From contig JAWQRM010000349.1 of assembly GCA_033557675.1 (NCBI GenBank), positions 1 to 23,823 on the forward strand: a stretch of 23,823 nucleotides of DNA. Reading direction: 5' to 3'. The translations under genes were made by a program, and so were the position numbers. Positions 10,901-22,900 of this stretch are shown here, in pieces (positions within the stretch are counted from its first letter, which is position 1; each line of letters begins with the position of its first letter). This DNA is from Coptodactyla brooksi. Taxonomy: Eukaryota > Arthropoda > Insecta > Coleoptera > Scarabaeidae. The notes under the pieces were generated by a model that was given only the letters and a program-made list of their open reading frames with translations, made no database searches and had not been told where the DNA came from.

Positions 10901-13900
10901 AAACAAGTAGTTATTGATTTACAAACCTCATGCAAACACTTTTTAAAACTATGTTGCAATGATACTTCATATGTTTGAGGGGTACATAGAGTGGTATTGC
11001 TGAAATTTAGTCATATCTGTGAATTGTGTCATATCTCTGAATGTTGTAAATAATACTTAACATTAAAAGTTAATTATGATTATATAAACTTGCTATAGTT
11101 ACTTGTTAAATTATTTGATGTTACATTATTTATGTTATTTTGATAATACTTGATAAAGTTCTACCTCATGAGATGTAAGTTTTTAGTAGTTCTTCTATAT
11201 CTATACAGTCCTTCTATTTAGTAGCCCTTATTATCCCCTATATCAGATTGATTAACTGTAAGATAAGAGTTATCTTTCTCTTAGTTTTAGGGAAGCAAAG
11301 AAGTAGTGGTAGATAACATTCATAAATCTATAAACATTTTTTAGCCCTCTTGCTTCATTTCTCTTTTATTAATTTACACATTCAGATTTCAATTTTGTCT
11401 GTGACCCACGAAAACGATTACTTACCTGAAAAGTAAAACGAACGGTATATTCACAGCAAATGCTATAATAGATATCTTGAGTGTAACATTCACCACATAA
11501 CTGTCAGTTATTTGCTGCAATTCCCTGGCGTCGGACGGCTGTATTTTTGGGTTTATGCACAGAAGCATTGTCAGAGAACAAACACACAATATGTGCGATA
11601 AAACAATTGTCACCTTTTCTGCACAGGTGTAAAATCTTGAACTGTAACAGATAAGTATTATAGGGATACTTTTGAAAAAGCTGCAAGTACAGACCTTTAA
11701 AACAAAAAAAAAATGTAAACAGTAAAGCAATTATTTGATCAATTTATTTCAAACTTTTGATAGGTGAATATCTAGTTGTTAAACTGTTTTTAAATTATGC
11801 CACTAAAACTAATCGAAGTATGTTAAGGCATACGGTTAACTATAACTCTATAATTTGAACAATTTGTAATTTTTATGCCCAGAATTGTACTTGACCATTT
11901 TCAATTTACAATTTATTCCAAGGTTTTGCTTGGAGCAACAAATCTTGTAGCAAATGAGCCAGCTACCGACTATTAATTAATTTAAACTAAAAGTTGGTCG
12001 CATTAATAGCTTAAACTATTAATTTAAACTGATTCAAACTGCTAAGATGCCTAAAACCTTTTTGGGAGTTACTACTTACTGTGACGATAGTATATTCCAA
12101 GTGTGATTTGAGTTAAAGTACGGTAAACACAGTTGGTATACTGGCGGATTTTCAGGTTTCCTTCCTCCAGCATTTGTTCTCAAGCAGTGGTAATTTTTAT
12201 CGTCCAGTGTGAGCCAGTTGTTCACGTCAAACAACCACCAGTGTTTAGTTTGTAAGTCGCAAATTCTTATTCGATCGCACTTCCTGTTGAGTAATACTTC
12301 TTAATTAATATATTATGTTCCAGAGTACGTCATACGTTTTTCAAACATTCCAACATTTACATGACTTACAGAAGAGCTTTACCTTTAATGAATTACCTAC
12401 CGGTATTCTTTATATAGCATGATAAATTGATATATGTACACTGCAGGTAATATACTAAAAGGTAATCCGATAGCAGTTGGAACTTTCTTGCTTTACTTTA
12501 CTTAGAAAAATTAAGTATTCGTCAATATTGTTCAACATTTAGTTTATTTCTGTATTTATGTTATTCTGTATCTTTATTATTCTGTATCTGTATTTCTGTA
12601 TGTTATGTATTTATCTTATTTACGTTATTTCTGTACTATTGGATACTTATATAATTCTGTTGATTTTATAAATAATCTCTACCTATCATCAAAATATCAT
12701 CAAAAGTGGAATGAGAAGATCACTAGAAGATGAGAGCACGTACTGTAATACTGCTTAACTGATTTATTAATAGAAGTACTTAATTACCTATGTGTTTTCT
12801 GAACAATGAAGGCGTTAGTAATTAATTAATACGAAAGCAACTTAAAATAGACTATATGAAAGATTTAAATACAACAAAAATGAACTTTTGGACCAACAAT
12901 ATGTTGCTATCAGAAGTGGAGTAACGAACGAAAGAAGAAAACTAAAAAAGAACTACTGAAACAGGGAGTTCATGCAACACCAAGGAAACAGCAAAGAAAA
13001 CTGGAATTACATAAATGGAATCCTAAAAAACAATTTCAACGGCAACAATAAGATTCAAATTTCTGTGAATACCAATGATTCCATTGAGGATGAAGAAGCA
13101 GCTGACTTATTTAACAAGTATTGTATAGAAGCAACTGATAAAATAATTATTACCCATAAGTAATAATATAAATCCTATCACACCTAAAATAATACAAAAA
13201 ACGTTCGCACTAATAAGCACCATAGAAGCAGAAGTCAAAAACATGATCCAAGAATTACTCAACAAATTGAGAAATGGTGAAGATAAAATTTCTCCCTTCA
13301 TGGTAAAAAAATCCAAATTCATTTCCTACTGAAACTCACCAACCTACTAAACTTATCAATAACTTCTAGAAACATACTATAAAGGATGAAAATAGGAAAA
13401 GACGACATGAAGAACTGCAGACCAATTTGCAACATTTCAACATTTCCTAAAATTCTGGAAAAATTTGTAAAGAATAGAATAACAAGTTTCTTAGAAGATA
13501 ATTGCTTTTTTATGGTGGTCAATATGAATTCATAAAAAAACTAAAACCAAAATATAGCAACTGTTGATGTTTACAGAAAGCTTTTGACACCATTACGTAT
13601 GATAAACTGGAAAATTCATTGGAGGATACTGGTATTCGAGGATATGGGCCTCTGTGGATCAAATCTTTCCTACAAAATAGAAAACATCATTGAGAGAACT
13701 ACCACAAGGTTCGACACTATCACCACTACTCTTCATCATTTTTATTAATAATCTTGGTTCCCTTAATTTCGAAGGCAAACTCACATTGTTCGCAGATGTT
13801 GAAACTGCTTCCGAGAAATGATAGAAGTTCAAATTAATAGGACCTCCTAAAAAAAAAAGAAACCAGACATACTTGAATACAATAAATCATGCAATGACTT

Positions 13901-16900
13901 CTCAGATCAGAATGCATCTTACTCTTCTGCAGCTTATTGGGTATTCAAACGGTATAGAAAAGTGATTACCGAGCTTTTTACAAACAGTGTAATCCCTGCA
14001 TATAAAAAATTACTATGAGCATTCTCAATGGAAGTCAATATGTTTACAGAAAGCTTATAGGAAGTTGAAAGTAAAGTAGCACCACGAAATTGAGTTGTGT
14101 CCAAATTACGTATATACGTCTGTATGGTGAACATAATCCAATTTATTTTTACGGGCAAAGAAAATTTGAAATAAATTTTAGGTTTCCTTGTTTAATATTA
14201 GATGTATAAGAGATTTTTGAAAAAAAAACTGTAAGTTTCCAACATCTGACACAAAGTTTAGTGTCATTAAGCTAAATATAAATCCATGGTGATTTATATT
14301 TACCATTGAATAAACCAAATTAATTCAATTAATTCAAAGTATGTAGGAAAAAAAACGCTGATACCACCTTAAAAGTATAGTCTGTGTACCACCTGCAGTA
14401 AGTGTACCACTATTTGAGTGCCCTTGCTATAGATTAATAGATTGTTCAATGTTTCTTACCATCGTGGTTGGGTGGATATAAAATCACTCCATAGCTGTAT
14501 GTGTATCAAATCTCCGAGATGGCGCTTAGTAGTCATAATAAAATAATCTTGATTGTTACAACGCAACAACCGCAAATCAGGATCTGGATAATTAAGGACG
14601 TGTGCCTAAAATAAGTATAAAATATGACATAATAAAAATATATGACATCGACTATAAGGTGCAAGACCAGAAATATTGTGCAAGTAAGCCTTAGTTTAAA
14701 TTTTTCTTAATGCGAGCATAATTTCTCAAAAAATTGATATAAAAGAATGTTAAACGAATTTTGGTAACGAGAAATTTTACTAAAATTAATTATAGAAAAA
14801 GATATGACTAAAAGATAACAAAATTAAGCTCAGCAAAAATTGATTAGTTTTAAAGCAAATAATATAAAAAGTACTTCCTATTTGTAGTACTTTTAAAACG
14901 AAATATTTTTTAATACCTTGCATGAGAAAGTAAATTCTTAATGTATTCTTTTGACAGGCAAGCTGACGTGATAAAAGTATTCTTTTCTGCCAAGTTGCAA
15001 TGAACAGAAGACTTTTATCTATTTTCTGCGTAATGTGAACTTTTGATGCTACAAGTATTTGCATGTAAGATTTATGCCTTTTTAGAATGCATAACTTCTT
15101 CTAAACTTTATAGATGAGAATATAAAAACCTATCCACTGACTACATTTAAATAAGAATGATAGCTACTATTTAAACTTTTACTTAGTGGCTAATTGTAAA
15201 CATTGGATTACTTACGCGACTGTTTGCTGTCGTCCCAAACACTTTTATAGTTATGTTTGAAGTGGTACCTGCTCCACATTCTTTGCTGGTTATTACTTCT
15301 ATCATGTAAGCATATCTCTCTTCTTTATGATTATCACTCAAGAAATACATTGCTTGCTGTAATAAGGAACCAAATAAATACGTACAGTAAACTGAATAGT
15401 GTCTTCAAAATGTATAAGCAATAATACTAGACACCTCTCGTCAGTGGACAATTATTTAATTCCCAAAAATTATAAGCAGATGCTATGTAACAAATACTCT
15501 GTATGGTGGACTTTCCAATTAACTTAACATATCATTTAAGCATGTTCTTGAGTTTGATTTTTAAGATTGCATTTGATTTCAGTTAACATAAAAAACACTT
15601 TCTTGATAGTGCTACATCTCATCCAGTTATTGAATTCTAAAATATTAAATTAATATTTCTGTCACAGCATTTCGCTGTCAACTCTTAGAACTATCTAACT
15701 TTTAGAACTATCACAGCGAGCTTGTTAGTCAAATTCGTCATTAATTTCATTATATCATTAACATTTTATGCCTACTTCTTTTACTGCATAACTTGGCAGT
15801 TCATCTTTCAAACAATACTTATAAATTAATTGAATTTTGTTCCATCCTTCTTCATCAATAATTTGAACTTTAACTGTTCTGCCATCGAAGTATTACACTT
15901 CAATAGTAGAATAAGTAATTTCCAAACTTTTCAAGTTCAAAACCATTCCCAAACTTACAGGATGCAAGCTTCGGTACATCAAAATCATCCACAGTATGCA
16001 GTAAAGCGCTAGAGCAATCAGTACTGGTACGTACAGGAGCCAATTTACTTGCGGTTCAAAACCATGTTCGTATCTGGATGCGAGATGATACGATGGATAA
16101 TGCAATTTAATCGGAACTGGTGTACCAAGTACTGCAACATCTTCGATGGTGCTTCCGGAACAGAGCAACATGTTGTCATACGTTATGGCAAGCTAATCAG
16201 AAAAAAAAAACAGAAAATGCTTTAGTTAAATATCCGGTAGACCTCTCTACATACTCACAGTTTCGTCAACAACCCATGTTTTTTTGTCCTTTAAACGCGC
16301 ACACGACAGGGCGTAGCCCATGTATGTGAAGTTTGCTCTTTGAAACTAAAAACAAATATATATATATATAATAAAATAAGCATTTGCTTATTTTATTATA
16401 TAACAATAATGACACTATAAACCTTGTTGTATGGTTTTTGTGCAAATATATTTTTAAAAACTTACTTCCTCATCTGTTGGTTTGGGTTTTTTTCTTCTCA
16501 TTCCGGAGACAAGCTGTAACAACGAAAATCATACCTGACTCAAATAAATAATATGTTGTACTTACATGTTCCCTTTCATGTTTTATTCCAAGGAAATATC
16601 TGGCATCTCCACTGGCCACATCGAAGCAGTGCGTGTATTTCTTTCCTACAGGAATTTTTATACCTGTATAACCAATTTCCGGCTTAGCTGTAGTACTTGG
16701 ATGCATCTGTAATTGGGAAAAAAGAAATTCAAGCGATAACATTGCATAGACCCAACAAACTTTAAGGCAGATACTTAGATTAAGGTTTGGATTAAATAAG
16801 GGATTTTTAGTCAAGGTTCTTTTCTTCAGTTTGGACAGTTAACACGTATAGCTATTAATATTTGATCGTCAGAAGTAATTTGAAGGAAGGGTAAGATGTC

Positions 16901-19900
16901 TTGTTTAACGTAAGTAATTGTTTAACGGAAATAGACTACTTATTACATTGGGATGAAATTATGCTTTTCTATCTGAAAGTGTGATAGAAATATAAACACT
17001 TAATAAATAAAGTAATTCCAAAAAAATATCAAAAAATATCATTTATATTATTTCTTATTCAGAGAAACTGAATGTTCAATATGTGAAATTTGCAACGTCA
17101 CCTGTTCTCAAAAGACAAAAACATTTTATTTAATAAAATTTGCCAAGTTTTACGTATTTTTTGATTATTATTTTTAATTATTTGTTAAGTAATTTAATTA
17201 GGTTTACGTATTTTTTGTACGTGTCCTAAAAGCACCTAGGGCGAGTAATAAGGGTTGCAAATTGAGGGAAAAGGTATTTATTCGCTTGTGCTTTGAAAAC
17301 GAAAACTATTATCGAAATGTGGTAAATGCAACTGATATTAATTCTTGAAGTGCCTTCTATCGATATATCACACATGTATCAGAAGGCTAAAAGGGTAAAC
17401 TACCCCTAGTTTTTTGGAATAATTTAAAAACTACCCTATCGATTTTGGTGGCGTTACGAATACATATAATACGTTTAAAAATATTAGGTACGCGTTTTTT
17501 CCTGTATATACCCTCTTTCTGTAACAATGAGAAAAACGTTAAATTAGTCACACAATAAGATGTTTGTGGTAAAGTAAGGCATTTGCGACATTTAGGTGTG
17601 GTTAGGGTTAATTACCCTAATAAAAATTCATACTTTCGCGGGTGTTACTTGATGGTTTTGTTGAAATTTAGTACAGTCTTTGTTTTCTGCGTGACGTAGA
17701 AATCTTTAAAGGGCTTTATAAGAGTTAGAAATTAGAGGTAGAAAGTACATTTTCGCAAATATCTCGAAAATGACTGTTATCGAAAAAATTTAAATATTCT
17801 TTCTTCAGTATTCTTTTTTTAAATTTCTCTATTGATGTTGCATTGAGTAAATTATCCTTATTTTCTTTAAATAATAAAATAGACATAAGATACATAAATA
17901 AATATTTTTTAGAATGACTTTAAAAGCGACAGACAGAAAAAATGGTTAAATTGTTATTGTATGTATCAGTAATCGATACTTACTGATACTTATAAAGTTT
18001 GGGGTTACCTATTTCAGTAGCTCCTAAAAAAAGCATGGCATGAATTCGCCGTAACATTATACAACTATGATCCATGTTAAATTTAACTTGTCCGTCTAGT
18101 ATATATACATGAGGTGGTTATTTGACAGATTTCAGTTTTAAAGCAACAAACAGAAGCAATGTTTCTAATCAATCCACTTTCTAAACTTGCTACTAAGCAT
18201 TTTTAGTTTTATGAATATTCCCGAGGCTGAAGAAGTGAGTGTGAAGGGAAGAATACAACATATTTAATGGAAAGTATAGAGGATTATAATATGCAAATTG
18301 AATACGAGACTGTGTTAGACTTCGGCACATCCACCACAATTAATGATGGTCAGTATATTATTGAAGACCAGGAAACAGGCGAAAATTTAGCCAACTATCC
18401 TCTCCTCTTTTTATCTTTTTTTTTTTAAATATGCATGGTTTGGAAGTGGATATATAGAGGAGAAACTAGAACAATTTGAAATTTGAAGCCAACATTTAAT
18501 ATTTATGGGGATACAGCTGTTATAACACGTGCTCGGTGTAAACAATCCCTGTGTTTAAAACATTTTTTTCATGGTTTTCATTGTTATCAGAAATATGTTG
18601 AATAAAAATAACATTTTACAAAAAATGAAATTAGTAATATGGAATCCAATGTTCGGGATATTTAACAATTTCTTCTGTTTGTTGCTTTTAAACTCAACAC
18701 TATTACTTAAATTTTTTTGACAACAGTTTTCGTTTTCGAGATATGGGCGAAAATGTACTTTCTACCCCTAATTTCTAACCCTTATAAATCCCTTTAAAGG
18801 TTTTTAGGTTACGCAGAAAATAAACACTGTGATAAATTTCACCAAAATCAACAAGTAACATCCGCGAAAGAATGAATTTCTATTAGGGTAATTAACCACC
18901 CCTAAATGTCATAAATGCCTTATTTTACCACAAACATCTTATTGTGATTGTATGTATGATGTATCAATAGAAAGCTCTTCAAAAATGAAAATATTTTGCA
19001 TTTACTACATTTCGATAGCAGTTCTCGTTTTCAAAATACAAGCGAATAAGTACTTTTTCCCTCAATTTGCAACACTTATTACTCGCCCCATGGGCTTTTA
19101 GGGCACATATAAAAAATTATGTAAACCTTATTTTTGTGTTTCTCAAAATTTCGCCCTGTTAAGATAACAAAACAACATATACTTCTTAAAGCTGAGATTT
19201 GAGTCTGTTTTGTTAAAACACTTTTTGCCCTATCTCTTAAAATAAAGTGGTGGGGGATGTTCAAATGTTTGTATAAATAAACATCTGTAACTTCAAAACG
19301 TCTGAGAGCATTTTAACAAAATTAGCTTCGTTAAAAGGAAACAACAGCTACCTTATTTGTGGTGATTGTAATTTGGTATATCGCCACCAGAGGGCATTTA
19401 TTGATATTACTACTGAAATTGCATTTTTTTAAATAGCAAGATGATGCCCAAACAAGCTAGTGAAAAGTACGCCTCGATATCTTATTCCTAACCTAAAATG
19501 TCGCTGAAAGAAAATTTACGGAGAAAATTCAATAGATTTTGCTAGGTTGCCTACTGGTTATGCAACCACAGTAACATAGGCCGAAGTACGTTGCCTACCT
19601 ACAATTCATGCGCCTAAGCATGAATTGTAGGCAACACACTGTCTAAGTTACATTGGTTGCATAACTAGTAGGCAACCTAGCAAAATCCATTGAATTTTCT
19701 CATTAAATCTTCTTTCACCGATATTTTAGGTTAGGAATAAGATATCGAGGCGCAGTTTTCACTAGCTGTTCAAATGTTTATTTATACAAACATTTGAACA
19801 CCCCCATCACTATATTTTTAGAGATAGGGCAAAAAGTGTTGAACAAAGCAGACTCGAATTTATCTCGGCTTTAAAAAGCAGATATTTTTGTGTTATCTTA

Positions 19901-22900
19901 ATAGTGCGAAATTTCGAGAAACACCATATTTTTTAATTTAAAATAGACGTTGTGCCCCCTAGCGATCATCTTAGCAACCTGAAAATAATTTCCTAGATTT
20001 TCTTTTGGCCACTTTAGTTGTAATTTTTTTTACCGCAAATCTCTACAACGAGTACTTTCCGAGACACAGTACCTTGCAGGCTTATTTGGCCACCCTGTAC
20101 AGCTCCCCAGATTTTTAATTTTTTTACTATGTTTTATCCTTCCGATTATTATAAAATTTATGTAAGTTATATGTACTAGAGGGTTCAAAGATGTTTTATG
20201 AAAAAAAGTTGCAGGTATGACTCAAAAATCTGCCCTAAACAAAAAAAAATCGAAAATAGCTTTTTGAATTTTTTTCACGAGTTCTTTTTGAAAACTTTAT
20301 ATCACGATTATTTATAAACATTGTGCTATTAAGTTACATAATGTAAATTTTTTCATCAAAATCAAAAAACAATTACTCTTTGAAAATGATACTTTTTCGA
20401 AATTTAACCTTTCATCGCTAACTTACAGTAAAAATCTCGTGAGTTATTCTCGTTATTTCGCAAACGAAAATAGCAGATTTGCTTGTACATAATTAATAAA
20501 TACTTAACACTGATTATTTTCTGTGTTTTTATTTTAGTATTTGATGATTCAAAAGTATTGAGCCGTATGTTTGAAAAGCTTATAATTCTGAAATTACCCC
20601 GCGGAAAAACATGAAAAAGGCCTCGTTACAATTGGCATTCATTTCTTGATGTCACACGAAAAGCGCAGTTCTTTTGATGAGCCGTTTACCTGCAGCTGAA
20701 GATGAAAGCAAAAAAGTGCCCGTGTTTTTGTGAGTTTCCACTGACCGCTCATGTTTACAACTTTCTTTCTTCTAAACTAGCCGGTTAAAAATTATAAAAT
20801 TTGGACTGAACATAGATTGCTTTACCTAGAACGTACCCGTAATTTTATATTCATCATTTTTTGCAATATTCGGCTGATAATCGCACTTTTGTGTCATGTT
20901 GTTATCTCATAAACGCTTTATCGAACGCAAACGCAATTAAGTTCCAAATAATGCTAACACATTTTTATATGTCACGACTATATTAAAATAACACAAAATA
21001 TGATCTATATATTTTTAAAGCGAATTAAAGAATGGCGTTTTCTGTTTCTTTCGGACGAATAAACAGAAAGATCGCGCTGGGAGAGATAGCGATAGCGGCG
21101 GCATCGTGCTCCGACTGGACCGTACGAGGGCCATCCAGAAAATAAGTTTCCCACTACCAGCGAAAAAAAAACAAAACATAATTATTTGTTATCAGATTCA
21201 AAAGTATTGAGCTCTGTGTTTGAAAGCTTACATTTTATTTTCGGTTATTATTGCAGAATATTAACAAGTTAGAATTCAAATTTATTTAATAGAAATATAT
21301 TTTGGTTTTCTGCCTTACGAGTATATCAATAAGAGCATAACAACTTGCCGTTATTGAATAAAAGTGTATACATGTTTTTAAGAGTCAGGATGTTAATATC
21401 CGAAGGTATAGATAGCTATAGATAGCCTACTTACGTAGGTATAAAACCTCGAAAATCAAAAAGATGCCAAAGTATTGTAACAAGGAGATGAAACAAGCAA
21501 TCATAAACGTCAGAATTTTTTTTAGAAAAGAATAACGGTGGTCCTACAATTGTAGAGAAGAAGGTGGTGGAGAGAACTGCGAAAGCTATAGGAGTAAGCA
21601 AATCGGCGGTTAAAAGGTTGTCTGCAGAAAAACGAAGTAAAGGACACGTGGGGCCATCTAAACCAAAAACGGACAGAAGAAAATTGAATGCGGTGAATTT
21701 TTGCGGGGAGTGATAAGAAGAATGATTTTTAACTTTTATTTAGAAAAGAAGTTTCCAACAGTAAAAGAGTTGTACATGCAAATTATGTACGGAATACCAG
21801 ATTTGTCACCATTTTCAGGAAGTACATTGCTTCGACGGCTAAAAACATTATATTTTTCGTTTAAAAAACTGAACAGCAAGCCTGTATTAATGGAAACATC
21901 CAACAACGGCTGCACAAAGAGGAGATGATGTTTCTTCAAAGATATAGAAACCAAGGATGACATATTTATTACACGGATGACGGAATAAGGATGACAGATG
22001 ATGGCGAAGACGAGGAATTGTCAAATTAATCCAGTGAAGAAATTTCTGATGAAGTATGAGATATAATAAACGATACAGGAATAATAAATGAAATTAAAAT
22101 ATAAGCTTTCAAACGCAGGGCTCAATACTTTTGAATCCGATAACAGATAATTATGTTTTGCTTGTTTTCGCTAGCAGTGGGAAGCTTTACTTTCTGAATG
22201 GCCCTCGTACGGTCCAGTCGGAGCGCTATGCCGCCGCTGTCGCTATCTCTCCGAGCCTAAACGAAATTTTTAGCAGATGAAACCTAAATAACTTTAATAT
22301 TGAAGACACCAATCGACAAACCCTTCAATTAAATTATTTAATAAATAACTTCTTACTTATGTATTGTAAAGCAAAAGACGATAATGTCCAAATATTATGT
22401 ATTATACTTACAGTAAGTGGCTTCGATGCATTGCGGATATCCACACACGTGGATTTTCCTTTAAAAGCGCCCACTTCTAAGATCAAATAATCGGTGCTAT
22501 TCCGAAGGAGGGAAAAAGGTGGAAACACAACAATTTCAGATTGAAATAAAGTTAGATCAATCGGATATTGCACACGTGGAAACATGAAATCAATCCTGCC
22601 GATCTTAAGCACTTCTTGCTTACCGATCTTGTCTTCTAGCAGTATTCCGTAAACAGTAGCTAAGGAAGAGACCAGAAAACTATCCAACCTGTCGTACACG
22701 AAATATCTGCTGGGTTGTATTGGTACTACTAAGTTTACCTGAAACAAACATTATGATAACCTTCGTAAATCGTAATGGTGATGTTGTACTTACGAGGGTT
22801 CCGTAAAGCGAGTAATCAAATCGGTGGGAATACAGTGTGTACGCACAGCTCTTTGAACTTCGCGTTTGCTTCGTGAGGGTTCTCGTCGTACCTTTGACGT

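Larger units (their letters stand above)
17200..19128. mobile_element. Fold-back type element with long inverted arms
   Basis: The left arm starts AGGTTTAC at 17200 and includes GGGCGAGTAATAAGGGTTGC, AAGATGTTTGTGGTAAA and TTAGAAATTAGAGGTAGAAA. Its reverse complement lies at 19128 down to about 18690 with moderate divergence and gaps. The left arm has about 190 extra bases (near 17340-17530). Short matching stretches (AAAGCAACAAACAGAAG) also pair 18142-18158 with the right arm near 18672-18690, so the arms reach far inward. The middle holds a 53-codon open frame and a small hairpin. No transposase is visible. It looks like a non-autonomous element with long inverted repeats. Confidence 0.75.

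Noticed and set aside
15830..16012. Plus-strand frame overlapping exon 6
   Set aside because: It is a shadow of exon 6 and its flanking intron; there is no independent evidence.
21736..21963. 75-codon minus-strand frame inside the Tc1-like element
   Set aside because: It is a shadow of the plus-strand transposase remnant, which has recognisable motifs.
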